DNA of 64,000 bases from NCBI RefSeq assembly GCF_038024035.1, contig NZ_CP150664.1:372001-436000 (forward strand). The letters run 5' to 3'. The position numbers and the translations under genes were made by a program. Position 1 is the first letter of the stretch, and every line of letters starts with the position of its first letter. Positions 25,950-35,140 of the stretch are shown here, piece by piece. The notes beneath the pieces were generated by a model. It was not told the DNA's origin and did not search any database. It saw nothing but the letters and a program-made list of their open reading frames with translations. The DNA comes from Polaribacter pacificus (GTDB lineage: Bacteria > Bacteroidota > Bacteroidia > Flavobacteriales > Flavobacteriaceae).

Positions 25950-26825
25950 TTATTTTTTTAAGACAGTAGCGATCATTTCTCCAATTTTAGCTGGAGAATC
26001 TACTACGTGAATTCCATTTGCTCTTAAAATAGCCATTTTAGCTTGTGCAGTATCATCAGCTCCACCAACAATTGCTCCAGCATGACCCATTGTACGTCCT
26101 GCAGGCGCAGTCTGACCAGCGATAAACCCAACAACTGGCTTTCTGTTTCCATCAGCTTTGATCCACTTTGCAGCATCAGCTTCTAATTGACCACCAATTT
26201 CACCAATCATAACGATTGCTTCAGTTTCATCATCATTCATTAATAGTTCAACAGCTTCTTTTGTTGTAGTTCCAATAATTGGATCTCCACCAATACCAAT
26301 TGCAGTAGTGATTCCGTAACCTTGTTTTACAACTTGATCAGCAGCTTCATAAGTAAGAGTTCCTGATTTAGAAACGATTCCAACACGCCCTTTCTTAAAG
26401 ATAAAACCTGGCATAATACCAACTTTTGCCTCGTCTGGAGTAATAACACCTGGACAGTTTGGACCAACTAAAATACAATCCTTAGCATCAATATAAGCTT
26501 TTACTTTTACCATATCAGCAGTAGGAATTCCTTCTGTGATACAAATAATTACTTTGATTCCTGCATCAGCAGCTTCCATAATTGCATCAGCAGCAAAAGC
26601 TGGTGGTACAAAAATAATTGAAGTATCTGCTCCTGCTTTAGAAACAGCATCGGCAACTGTATTAAATACAGGCTTTCCTAAATGCTCTTGACCACCTTTT
26701 CCCGGTGTCACACCACCAACTACATTGGTGCCATAATCAATCATTTGACCAGCGTGAAAGGTACCTTCACTTCCTGTAAAACCTTGTACTATAACTTTTG
26801 AATCTTTATTTACTAAAACGCTCAT
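25950..26825 (-). CDS. sucD: Succinate-CoA ligase, alpha subunit
   Basis: Citric-acid-cycle enzyme subunit that binds CoA and carries the phosphohistidine. The 291 residues show the CoA loop GFTGSEG (15-21), GPNCPGVI (121-128) and the active-site His248 in [11 protein letters not shown]. The beta subunit sucC is not in the window. It has its own promoter box and terminator, so it is likely uncoupled from the lpx genes upstream. Confidence 0.97.
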   Translation of the reverse strand: MSVLVNKDSKVIVQGFTGSEGTFHAGQMIDYGTNVVGGVTPGKGGQEHLGKPVFNTVADAVSKAGADTSIIFVPPAFAADAIMEAADAGIKVIICITEGIPTADMVKVKAYIDAKDCILVGPNCPGVITPDEAKVGIMPGFIFKKGRVGIVSKSGTLTYEAADQVVKQGYGITTAIGIGGDPIIGTTTKEAVELLMNDDETEAIVMIGEIGGQLEADAAKWIKADGNRKPVVGFIAGQTAPAGRTMGHAGAIVGGADDTAQAKMAILRANGIHVVDSPAKIGEMIATVLKK

Positions 26826-26884
26826 TTGATTTTTTGTTTTACTCTAGATTATACGTTCTATTGAACTGAATATTTTTTACTGCA

Positions 26885-26892
26885 CAAAAATA
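26885..26892 (-). promoter_or_regulatory. Putative -7 box of sucD
   Basis: CAAAAATA reads TATTTTTG on the minus strand, a perfect TAnnTTTG, 59 bases before the ATG. Confidence 0.5.
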
Positions 26893-26926
26893 ACTTTTTT
26901 TACAATGGTATCCAACCAATTTCGTT

Positions 26927-27847
26927 TCACTTTTTTTGATTGCCAACGATATTTTTAAGATAGATTACTTCTCGTAATTTTTGTTTGTGTTGTATAGCAG
27001 GGGTTCCGTAGTAAATACCCTTGCTAAGACTTTTAGTAACACCAGATTGCGCCATCACTATGGTGCCTTTTTCTATAGAAATTCCACTTGTCATTCCTAC
27101 CTGTCCCCAAATTGTTACTTCATCTTCAATGATATTACAACCAGCAATACCGGTTTGAGCAGCGATTAAACATTTTTTACCAATTACGGTGTCATGCCCA
27201 ATATGTACCTGGTTGTCAATTTTTGTTCCCTTTTTAATATGTGTATTACCAGAAACTCCTCTGTCAATAGTACAACTAGCACCTAAGTGCACTTCATCTT
27301 CTATTAAAACACTACCTCCAGAAATTAGTTGATCATAACCACTAGGTCTGTTTTTGTAATAAAAAGCATCAGAACCGATGACGGTATTTGCATGAATAGT
27401 TACATCATCACCTATGCGACAATTATCATAAATACTCACATTGGCGTGAATACGGCAGTTTTTCCCAATTCTTACATTATTACCAATAAATACATTAGGC
27501 TGAATAACAGTGTTTTCTCCTATTGTAGCTGAATCGGCAATACTAGCTTTAGCAGCGATAAAAGGATTGAAATGCTTCGTTATGGTATTAAAATCTCTAA
27601 AAGGATCATCAGATATTAACAATGACTTTCCTTCTGGACAGGCTACCTTCTTATTAATTAAAATAGTGGTTGCAGCAGAGTTTAATGCCTGGTCATAATA
27701 TTTTGGATGATCTACAAAAACAATATCACCTTTTTCAACAACGTGAATTTCATTTATACCGGTAACTGCATAATCAGCAGAACCAACAAATTCTACCTTT
27801 AATAAAGTAGCAATTTGTTGTAGTGTTTGTGGTTGAGAAAATTTCAA
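26927..27847 (-). CDS. LpxD-like left-handed beta-helix acyltransferase, second copy
   Basis: A 306-residue homologue of UDP-3-O-acylglucosamine N-acyltransferase. It has the N-terminal LpxD domain (about 1-95, with the uridine-binding type INEIHVVEKGDIVFVDHPKYY) and hexapeptide repeats (about 100-290) with NTVIGSDAFYY where LpxD has a DGF-type motif. It starts with TTG at 27847, two bases after the efp stop; no ATG fits. It is the last gene of the lpx block. A canonical lpxD lies 3 kb upstream, so this copy may acylate another sugar nucleotide. Substrate is unproven. Confidence 0.85.
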   Translation of the reverse strand: MKFSQPQTLQQIATLLKVEFVGSADYAVTGINEIHVVEKGDIVFVDHPKYYDQALNSAATTILINKKVACPEGKSLLISDDPFRDFNTITKHFNPFIAAKASIADSATIGENTVIQPNVFIGNNVRIGKNCRIHANVSIYDNCRIGDDVTIHANTVIGSDAFYYKNRPSGYDQLISGGSVLIEDEVHLGASCTIDRGVSGNTHIKKGTKIDNQVHIGHDTVIGKKCLIAAQTGIAGCNIIEDEVTIWGQVGMTSGISIEKGTIVMAQSGVTKSLSKGIYYGTPAIQHKQKLREVIYLKNIVGNQKK

Positions 27848-27849
27848 AA

Positions 27850-28416
27850 TTACTCTTTGATACGTTCTTGGTATGCTCCTTTTGAAGTCTCAATTTTAAT
27901 TTTATCACCTTCATTGATAAAAAGAGGAACATTAACTTCTGCACCAGTTTCTACCGTCGCAGGTTTGGTTGCATTGGTTGCTGTATTTCCTTTTAATCCA
28001 GGCTCAGTGTGGGTTACTTCTAAAATAACACTTGCAGGCATGTCTACAGATAAAGGCATTCCATCTTCAGAGTTAATAATGATGGTAACAATTTCTCCTT
28101 CTTTCATTAATTCTGGCACATCTAAGGCACTCTTTTGAAGTTGAATTTGTGTGTAATCTTGTTCATTCATAAAGTGATACACATCTCCTTCTCTGTATAA
28201 GTATTGAAATTTATGAGTTTCTACACGAACATCATCTAGTTTTCTACCTGCAGGAAAGGTGTTGTCTATAACTTTTCCGTTGGTTACACTCTTTAATTTT
28301 GTACGAACAAAAGCAGGTCCTTTACCTGGTTTAACGTGTAAAAACTCTACAACTTTGTAAATGTCATTATTGTATCTAATACACAATCCGTTTCTTATAT
28401 CTGATGTTGTTGCCAT
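27850..28416 (-). CDS. efp: Elongation factor P
   Basis: Rescues ribosomes stalled at polyproline. The 188 residues show the three-domain EF-P fold: KOW-like domain 1 with the tip segment KPGKGPAF (lysine in place for modification), then two OB domains. It sits inside the lipid A block between lpxA and the second lpxD-like gene, two bases before the latter, a gene order I regard as typical of Flavobacteriia. Confidence 0.96.
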   Translation of the reverse strand: MATTSDIRNGLCIRYNNDIYKVVEFLHVKPGKGPAFVRTKLKSVTNGKVIDNTFPAGRKLDDVRVETHKFQYLYREGDVYHFMNEQDYTQIQLQKSALDVPELMKEGEIVTIIINSEDGMPLSVDMPASVILEVTHTEPGLKGNTATNATKPATVETGAEVNVPLFINEGDKIKIETSKGAYQERIKE

Positions 28417-28459
28417 GTATGCTTTATTTTCTTAATTACTAATTTACGTTTTATTTTAT

Positions 28460-29242
28460 TTAGCTTCCTAAATAGCCTTTCATAATTCCACGCTTCGAAT
28501 TTCTAATGAAAAGTGTAATTTCATCACGTTCTGGTGTCGCTTCCATTTCGGCTTCTATAATTTCTAGGGCTTGAGTGTTGTTGTAATTCTTTTGGTATAA
28601 AATTCTGTAGATATCTTGAATCTCTTTGATTTTTTCAGAAGAAAACCCTCTTCTACGAAGTCCAATAGAATTAATCCCTACATAAGATAAGGGCTCTTTT
28701 CCTGCTTTGGTAAATGGCGGTACGTCCTTACGAACTAAAGAACCTCCAGAAATCATAGCGTGATCTCCAACATGAATAAATTGATGTACTGCGGCTAACC
28801 CACCAATAATAGCGTATTTACCAACTACAACATGACCTCCCAACAAAACACCATTAACGATGATTGCATTATCTCCAACGATACAGTCATGAGCAATATG
28901 AGATGCAGCCATAATCAAACAATTTTCGCCTATAACAGTTTTACCTCTATCATTGGTTCCTCTGTTAATGGTTACACATTCTCTAATGGTTGTATTATCA
29001 CCAATAATTGTAAGTGAATCTTCTCCTTCGAATTTTAAATCCTGAGGAATAGCAGAAATTACAGCCCCAGGAAATATGCGGCAGTTTTTTCCGATTCTAG
29101 CTCCTTCCATAATGGTTACATTAGATCCTATCCATGTTCCTGAACCAATTTCCACATCGTTGTTGATGGTTGCAAAAGGCTCTATTACTACATTTCTAGC
29201 TACTTTAGCTTGAGGATGTACATAGGCTAAGGGTTGATTCAT
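28460..29242 (-). CDS. lpxA: UDP-N-acetylglucosamine acyltransferase
   Basis: First step of lipid A synthesis: adds a 3-hydroxyacyl chain from ACP to UDP-GlcNAc. The 260 residues form a left-handed beta helix with the catalytic histidine region [12 protein letters not shown] and the GGxxxxHQF-type segment [13 protein letters not shown], then a C-terminal helical domain. Starts three bases after the lpxC-fabZ stop, so co-transcribed. Confidence 0.95.
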   Translation of the reverse strand: MNQPLAYVHPQAKVARNVVIEPFATINNDVEIGSGTWIGSNVTIMEGARIGKNCRIFPGAVISAIPQDLKFEGEDSLTIIGDNTTIRECVTINRGTNDRGKTVIGENCLIMAASHIAHDCIVGDNAIIVNGVLLGGHVVVGKYAIIGGLAAVHQFIHVGDHAMISGGSLVRKDVPPFTKAGKEPLSYVGINSIGLRRRGFSSEKIKEIQDIYRILYQKNYNNTQALEIIEAEMEATPERDEITLFIRNSKRGIMKGYLGS

Positions 29243-29245
29243 AAG

Positions 29246-30637
29246 CTATTGTTTTTTTGCTATTTGAGCCATTAATTCTGCCTCTACGACTAATTTCCCA
29301 TTTGCATAGCCATAAGCCTGCATATGACAAATCCCTCTTCGCATCGGTGAAATTAATTCACATTTAAAAATTAATGTATCTCCAGGTAATACTTTTTGTT
29401 TAAATTTTACATTGTCCATTTTCATAAAATAGGTCAAGTAATTTTCTGGATCTGGAACGGTACTAAGAACAAGGATTCCTCCACATTGTGCCATCGCTTC
29501 TACTTGTAATACACCTGGCATTACTGGAGCTCCTGGAAAATGTCCAACAAAGAAGTTCTCATTCATTGTTACGTTCTTCATACCTACCACATGGTTATCT
29601 GAAAGCTCTAGAATCCGATCCACTAATAAAAATGGAGGCCTGTGTGGTAAGATGTTCATAATTTGATGGATGTCCATCAATGGTGGCTGGTTTAAATCAT
29701 ACTGAGGTACATTGTTTCGTTTTTCCATTTTGATGATCTTCGCCAATTTTTTAGCAAATTGTGTATTTACAAGATGTCCAGGTTTGTTAGCGATGACCTT
29801 TCCACGGATGCGAATTCCTGCCAATGCCAAATCACCTATCACATCTAATAATTTGTGTCTGGCTGCTTCATTGGCCCAATGTAAGGTTAAATTATCTAAA
29901 ATACCATTCGGTTTTACTGCAATATTATCTTTCTTAAAGGCGCTCTTAAGTTTACTCATCGTTGCCTCTGACAATTCCTTATCTACATAAACAATGGCAT
30001 TGTTTAAATCACCACCCTTAATCAAATCATTTTCAAGTAGCATCTCTATTTCGTGTAAGAAGCTAAATGTTCTTGCAGCAGCTATTTCTTCTTTAAAATC
30101 AGAAATATGATGTAAGGTTGCATTTTGAGTTCCTAATATTTTTGTACCAAAATCTACCATAGTGGTAACTTCATACTTATCAGAAGGCATCAAAATAATC
30201 TCACTTCCTGTGCTTTCATCTCGATAAGAAATAATCTCTTTAACCACATACTCTTCTACTTCTGCGGATTGTTCTTGTAAACCCGCACTCTCTAATGCTT
30301 CTACAAAAAACTTCGATGAACCATCCATAATTGGAGGCTCTGATGCATCTATTTCTATAATTAAGTTGTCAATTCCCAAACCAACTGCAGCAGCTAATAC
30401 ATGCTCAGAAGTTTGAATTTGAACACCATTTTTCTCTAAATTAGTTCCTCTTTGCGTATTGACAACGTACTCTGCACTTGCTGCAATTACTGGATGACCT
30501 TCTAAATCTACTCTAATAAAGGCATAACCATAGTTCTCGGGAGCAGGTTTAAATGTCATATTAACCGTATTTCCTGTATGAAGACCAACACCGGATAGAC
30601 TTACCTCGCTAAGAATTGTTTTTTGTTTCGTACTCAT
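29246..30637 (-). CDS. lpxC-fabZ: Fused LpxC deacetylase and FabZ dehydratase
   Basis: A 463-residue bifunctional enzyme. Residues 1-310 are the zinc deacetylase LpxC, the committed step of lipid A synthesis (zinc ligand His in SEHVLAAAVG, then HWANEAARHKLLDVIGDLAL). Residues 320-463 are the FabZ 3-hydroxyacyl-ACP dehydratase (ILPHRPPFLLVD with the catalytic His, FVGHFPGAPVMPGVLQVE with the Glu). The fusion is known in Bacteroidota and may balance the shared hydroxyacyl-ACP pool. It starts at ATG 30637, one base after the lpxD stop. Confidence 0.97.
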   Translation of the reverse strand: MSTKQKTILSEVSLSGVGLHTGNTVNMTFKPAPENYGYAFIRVDLEGHPVIAASAEYVVNTQRGTNLEKNGVQIQTSEHVLAAAVGLGIDNLIIEIDASEPPIMDGSSKFFVEALESAGLQEQSAEVEEYVVKEIISYRDESTGSEIILMPSDKYEVTTMVDFGTKILGTQNATLHHISDFKEEIAAARTFSFLHEIEMLLENDLIKGGDLNNAIVYVDKELSEATMSKLKSAFKKDNIAVKPNGILDNLTLHWANEAARHKLLDVIGDLALAGIRIRGKVIANKPGHLVNTQFAKKLAKIIKMEKRNNVPQYDLNQPPLMDIHQIMNILPHRPPFLLVDRILELSDNHVVGMKNVTMNENFFVGHFPGAPVMPGVLQVEAMAQCGGILVLSTVPDPENYLTYFMKMDNVKFKQKVLPGDTLIFKCELISPMRRGICHMQAYGYANGKLVVEAELMAQIAKKQ

Positions 30638-30638
30638 A

Positions 30639-31670
30639 TTATTTTTTTTGAGTTTTTAACTCTTTCTCTAAATTATTGACTTTAGTTACCAACTGCGGCA
30701 ATTTTCTAAAGTATATATATGATTTATTAAAATCATTATAGCTAAAGGCTGGAGTTCCTTGAATCACTTCATTATCAGGAACACTTTTTGTAATTCCAGA
30801 CTGCGCTTGAACCTTTACATTATTTCCGATGGTGATATGACCTACCACACCTACTTGACCTCCTATCATACAATTGCTTCCAATCTTTGTTGAGCCTGCA
30901 ACACCTGTTTGCGCAGCAATCACAGTATTGTTTCCTATCTCTACATTATGTGCAATCTGTATTTGATTGTCTAGTTTAACTCCTTTTCTAATGATGGTTG
31001 ATCCCATGGTAGCTCTATCTATAGTAGTACCTGCTCCAACATCTACATGATCTTCAATGATCACATTCCCTATTTGAGGAATTTTATCAAAAGAACCAGA
31101 GTTGTTTGGTGCAAAACCAAAACCATCTGAACCTATAATCACTCCTGCATGGAACACACAGTAATTGCCTATTTGGGTTTCAGAGTAAATTTTAACACCT
31201 GGGTACAAGGTACAATAATCACCAATAACAACATTATCTCCAATAGTTACATTGGGATGTATCTTTACATGATTTCCAATGATAACATTTTCACCAACAT
31301 GCGAAAAAGCACCGATATACTCATCTGAGCCTATCTGTGCAGTTTTAGAAAAATAATAAGGTTCTTCTCTTCCTGTTTTAGTATTCTTTACTTCATTGTA
31401 AAAACCCAACAATTTGGAAAATGCATTGTAGGCATCTTCTACTTGTATTAATGTGGTTGTGATTTCTTTCTCAGGCACAAAAGATCTATTTACGATAGTA
31501 ATAGAGGCATTTGTGGTGTATAAAAATGAATTGTATTTGGGATTGGATAAAAAAGTTAGACTTCCTTTGATACCTTCTTCAATTTTTGAGAGGGTTGAAA
31601 CTTCTTCGTCAGGATTCCCAACGATATCACCTTCTATAAGATCCGCTATTTGTTGTGCTGTAAATTTCAT
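30639..31670 (-). CDS. lpxD: UDP-3-O-(3-hydroxyacyl)glucosamine N-acyltransferase
   Basis: Third lipid A step: adds the second hydroxyacyl chain. The 343 residues from the ATG at 31670 (a TTG three codons upstream is possible) contain the N-terminal uridine-binding domain (1-100), hexapeptide repeats with GSDGFGFAPN, and the catalytic histidine region QIAHNVEIGNNTVIAAQTG, then a short C-terminal coiled coil. Lies 24 bases after the HD-protein stop and one base before lpxC-fabZ. Confidence 0.95.
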   Translation of the reverse strand: MKFTAQQIADLIEGDIVGNPDEEVSTLSKIEEGIKGSLTFLSNPKYNSFLYTTNASITIVNRSFVPEKEITTTLIQVEDAYNAFSKLLGFYNEVKNTKTGREEPYYFSKTAQIGSDEYIGAFSHVGENVIIGNHVKIHPNVTIGDNVVIGDYCTLYPGVKIYSETQIGNYCVFHAGVIIGSDGFGFAPNNSGSFDKIPQIGNVIIEDHVDVGAGTTIDRATMGSTIIRKGVKLDNQIQIAHNVEIGNNTVIAAQTGVAGSTKIGSNCMIGGQVGVVGHITIGNNVKVQAQSGITKSVPDNEVIQGTPAFSYNDFNKSYIYFRKLPQLVTKVNNLEKELKTQKK

Positions 31671-31694
31671 TAACTGCAAAAGTATAAAAAAAAC

Positions 31695-32939
31695 TTATGA
31701 ATCCTTTAAAAACATTTTCTTTGGATAACAGATGTAGTGTTTTACTACAGCTTTTGTGAGTGCTTGTAGATTAAGTTGATCTGATGCCAAAGCGATGTCT
31801 TCTGTCTTTCCTTTTCCGTACACAATTTTTATGGGGCGTTTTGTGTTGTATGCGAGATTACTAACAGAGTTTTCAAAAATAAAATAGTTTAACTCCTCTT
31901 CTGTAAAATCACTCTGCTCTATAAAATCATTTTTAATTTTCTTGAGATCTTTTGGATTAAAAGGATTATTCTGCATTTTTATTTTCAACAAATTACGATC
32001 CATTATCATTTGTGACAATTTAGAAAGAACAGGATCTGGATGCAGTGTCCATTCTTTTATTGCTGATAACACATCATAATCATCAAGCTTAGAAAACATA
32101 AGTAATGTGTGATCATCAAAGTTTTGGGCGGAGATTTGATGGTATAAAAAATATTGTAAAGTTTTGGTTGCTGGTAAATCGATTTGCTGACTTGCTAAAT
32201 ATTTAGCGCGTTTTAAAATATTGACCAACATATTTTCTGCAACCAAGCCTGTTTTGTGTAGATATACTTGCCAATACATCAATCTACGTGCAATTAAAAA
32301 ATTCTCTACAGAATAGATTCCTTTCTTTTCGATAACAAGCTCATCATCCTGTACATGCATCATAGCTATTAATCGATCTGAGCTAATGTTTCCTTCGGCA
32401 ACACCTGTAAAAAAGCTATCTCTCTTTAAATAATCAAGTCGATCAATATCTAGTTGACTTGAGATTAATTGATTAAAAAAACCTCTGTCGTATTTACCTT
32501 CAAAAATCTGTATTGCAAGTGTTAGCTGTCCGTCAAAAGTCTTATTAAGAGCTTTCATAAACTTTAAAGAAATCTCCTCATGAGTAATTCCATTAACAAT
32601 ACTGTTTTCTAGAGCGTGTGAAAAAGCTCCGTGACCAATATCGTGTAACAAAATTGCAATATACAATGCGTTGGCCTCTTCATCAGAGATGTCAACTCCT
32701 TTAAAGCGTAGTACTCTAACGGCTTTTTGCATCAAATGCATACAGCCAATTGCATGGTGGAATCGAGTGTGATGAGCACCTGGATAGACCAAGCTAGAAA
32801 AACCCATTTGCGTAACTCTGCGGAGTCTCTGAAAATAGGGATGTTCTATAATGTCAAAAATTAGACTGTTTGGAATGCTTATAAATCCGTAAATAGGATC
32901 GTTTAGTATTTTTAATTTATTGGTGCGTGTAGTATTCAA
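31695..32939 (-). CDS. HD-domain phosphohydrolase (SAMHD1/dGTPase-like)
   Basis: A 414-residue cytoplasmic HD-superfamily protein. The metal motifs are in RFHHAIGCMHLM (about 59-70), LLHDIGHGAFSHALE (His99, Asp100) and the distal Asp in LDIDRLDYLKRD (about 183). The family hydrolyses dNTPs or other nucleotides. The start is TTG at 32939, as no in-frame ATG is near, and NDPIYGFISIP begins soon after as in homologues. It is the first gene of the lpx block, with a perfect -7 box upstream. Confidence 0.88.
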   Translation of the reverse strand: MNTTRTNKLKILNDPIYGFISIPNSLIFDIIEHPYFQRLRRVTQMGFSSLVYPGAHHTRFHHAIGCMHLMQKAVRVLRFKGVDISDEEANALYIAILLHDIGHGAFSHALENSIVNGITHEEISLKFMKALNKTFDGQLTLAIQIFEGKYDRGFFNQLISSQLDIDRLDYLKRDSFFTGVAEGNISSDRLIAMMHVQDDELVIEKKGIYSVENFLIARRLMYWQVYLHKTGLVAENMLVNILKRAKYLASQQIDLPATKTLQYFLYHQISAQNFDDHTLLMFSKLDDYDVLSAIKEWTLHPDPVLSKLSQMIMDRNLLKIKMQNNPFNPKDLKKIKNDFIEQSDFTEEELNYFIFENSVSNLAYNTKRPIKIVYGKGKTEDIALASDQLNLQALTKAVVKHYICYPKKMFLKDS

Positions 32940-32961
32940 AAGTAGCTTGTTTAAAACAATA

Positions 32962-32969
32962 CAAATATA
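32962..32969 (-). promoter_or_regulatory. Putative -7 box of the HD-lpx operon
   Basis: CAAATATA reads TATATTTG on the minus strand, a perfect TAnnTTTG, 22 bases before the TTG start. It probably drives the HD-lpxD-lpxCfabZ-lpxA-efp-lpxD2 operon. Confidence 0.55.
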
Positions 32970-33105
32970 CTATAGTTCTAAGGATGACTATAACATCTGA
33001 ACTTAAAAGTACATGCTTTCTTTTAATTAACGAAATTTTATTAATAAATTAGGGGGTATCAGTCGGTTTTGGATTATTTTAGCAAGTATACTTTTAAACT
33101 TTTTA

Positions 33106-34653
33106 ATGAAAAAAATAGAGATTTTATGGGTTGATGATGAGATAGATCTACTAAAAGCTCATGTGCTTTTTTTAGAGCAAAAAAATTATCATACAACCAC
33201 CTGTACCAATGGTATTGATGCTATTGATTTGGTTTCAAAAAACAATTTTGACATTGTCTTTCTTGATGAGCATATGCCTGGTATGACTGGCTTGGAAACC
33301 CTTACAGAAATAAAACAGCTTCAGCCTAACCTTCCTGTCATCATGATCACAAAAAGTGAAGAAGAAGCTATTATGGAAGAAGCCATCGGCTCTAAAATTG
33401 CCGACTATTTAATAAAACCTGTTAATCCGCATCAAATTTTATTAAGTCTTAAAAAAAACTTAGACCATTCAAAATTAGTGAGTGTCAAAACCACATCGAC
33501 CTATCAGCAAGAATTTAGAAAAATCAGCATGGATTTGGCTCTGGTTAATAGCTATCAAGGCTGGATAGATGTTTATAAAAAGCTTACTCATTGGGAGCTA
33601 TTGTTAGAGCAGATTGATGATAGTGCTATGTTAGGAATTCTTGAGGGTCAGAAAGCAGAAGCAAACAATCTGTTTTTTAAATTTATAAAACAAAATTATG
33701 CTGATTTTCTAACAGATAAAGAAGGTCCTGTATTTTCACATCAGTTATTAAAAGAATATGCATTCCCTTCACTATCAAAAGAAAACGGAACTCTTTTGGT
33801 TGTCATTGATAATTTGCGTTATGATCAATTTAGAGTGCTAGAGCCTCTGTTTGCTAACTTTTACAAAAAGCAAATTGAGCACAGTTATTTTAGCATCCTA
33901 CCTTCTGCAACTCAGTATGCTAGAAATGCCATTTTCTCTGGGCTAATGCCTTCTGATATGGAGAAAAAGTTTCCGAATTATTGGAAAAATGACACTGATG
34001 AAGGCGGGAAAAATCTTTTTGAAAATGAATTTTTAACCGCACAAATCAAACGTTTAAATTTAAATATTTCGCATCAGTATTTTAAAATCACCAATTTAAA
34101 AAACGGGAAAGAGCTGGCTGATAATTATCAAGCCACAAAACAAAATGATCTAACCGTTGTGGTGTATAATTTTGTTGACATGCTTTCACATGCAAAAACA
34201 GAGATGGACCTAATTAAAGAACTCTCCGGAGATGATAAAGCATATCGCTCCTTAACTGCCAGTTGGTTCCAGAATTCTCCCCTGTTCGAAATCATACAAA
34301 AAGCACAAAAATTAGGTCAACAATTAATAATTACCACCGATCATGGAACGATAAATTGTAAAAGACCGAGTAAAGTGATTGGTGATCGTGATGCCAGCAG
34401 TAATTTGCGTTATAAGACAGGTAGAAGCTTAACCTATAACGCCAAAGATGTCTATGCTGTAAAAGATCCAAAAGAAATTTCACTTCCAAGTTCAGCTATG
34501 AATAGTTCTTATATTTTTGCAAAAGAAGATGTTTTCTTAGCCTATCAAAACAATTACAATCACTACGTTAAATACTATAAGAACACCTATCAACACGGTG
34601 GAATCTCTTTAGAAGAGTTAATAATACCTTTCGCAATTTACAGTCCAAAATAA
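33106..34653 (+). CDS. porX: PorX-type response regulator with PglZ domain
   Basis: Regulator of type IX secretion and gliding in Bacteroidota. The 515 residues join an N-terminal receiver domain (1-120, acidic pair Asp10-Asp11, phosphoacceptor Asp54 in FLDEHMPG, DYLIKP lysine) to a helical linker and a C-terminal PglZ alkaline-phosphatase-like domain (about 210-515, with VVIDNLRYDQF and TTDHGT metal motifs). No DNA-binding domain is present. The partner kinase PorY is not in the window. It is divergent from the HD-lpx operon. Confidence 0.95.
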   Translation: MKKIEILWVDDEIDLLKAHVLFLEQKNYHTTTCTNGIDAIDLVSKNNFDIVFLDEHMPGMTGLETLTEIKQLQPNLPVIMITKSEEEAIMEEAIGSKIADYLIKPVNPHQILLSLKKNLDHSKLVSVKTTSTYQQEFRKISMDLALVNSYQGWIDVYKKLTHWELLLEQIDDSAMLGILEGQKAEANNLFFKFIKQNYADFLTDKEGPVFSHQLLKEYAFPSLSKENGTLLVVIDNLRYDQFRVLEPLFANFYKKQIEHSYFSILPSATQYARNAIFSGLMPSDMEKKFPNYWKNDTDEGGKNLFENEFLTAQIKRLNLNISHQYFKITNLKNGKELADNYQATKQNDLTVVVYNFVDMLSHAKTEMDLIKELSGDDKAYRSLTASWFQNSPLFEIIQKAQKLGQQLIITTDHGTINCKRPSKVIGDRDASSNLRYKTGRSLTYNAKDVYAVKDPKEISLPSSAMNSSYIFAKEDVFLAYQNNYNHYVKYYKNTYQHGGISLEELIIPFAIYSPK

Positions 34654-34710
34654 GTTAAAATAAGGCTGGTTTATCTTTCGTTTCTTCTTTGAGGTTTGTC
34701 TTTTTCAAAC

Positions 34711-34718
34711 TATCTTTG
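34711..34718 (+). promoter_or_regulatory. Putative -7 box of tsaE, leaderless
   Basis: TATCTTTG, a perfect TAnnTTTG, ends only five bases before the tsaE ATG, so transcription should begin at or just next to the start codon. Confidence 0.5.
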
Positions 34719-34723
34719 AGTTT

Positions 34724-35140
34724 ATGAAAAGAGATTACAACCTCACTGAACTTAAAAGTGTTGCTAAGGAGCTTATAGACAAGAGCTCTTCAAAAACCCT
34801 GTTGTTCTTTGGTGCTATGGGTGTAGGAAAAACCACCCTCATTAAAGAACTCTGTAAAGAACTAGGCATACAAGATGTGGCCAACTCCCCTACTTTTTCT
34901 TTGGTAAATGAATACAGAACAAAAGCTGATGAATTAGTCTATCATTTTGATTTTTATAGAATTGAAGACGAAACTGAGGCCTATGACATGGGAATCGAAG
35001 AATATTTTTATAGCAATGCCTGGTGTTTTGTAGAATGGCCAGAACATATTGAAAATTTACTACCTTTAGATGCTGCCGAAGTTCATATAGAGATGTTGGA
35101 AAATGGTTTGCGCAGTATTCAATTAAAAAACAAAGCATGA
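34724..35140 (+). CDS. tsaE: tRNA t6A37 threonylcarbamoyl transfer ATPase
   Basis: ATPase that works with TsaB, TsaD and TsaC to place the t6A modification at position 37 of ANN-decoding tRNAs, including the tRNA-Lys in this window. The 138 residues show the P-loop FFGAMGVGKTTL (about 28-39), the SPTFSLVNEY switch and the Walker B-like VEWPE. Its stop overlaps the ald start by four bases (ATGA), so the two are translationally coupled. Confidence 0.95.
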   Translation: MKRDYNLTELKSVAKELIDKSSSKTLLFFGAMGVGKTTLIKELCKELGIQDVANSPTFSLVNEYRTKADELVYHFDFYRIEDETEAYDMGIEEYFYSNAWCFVEWPEHIENLLPLDAAEVHIEMLENGLRSIQLKNKA

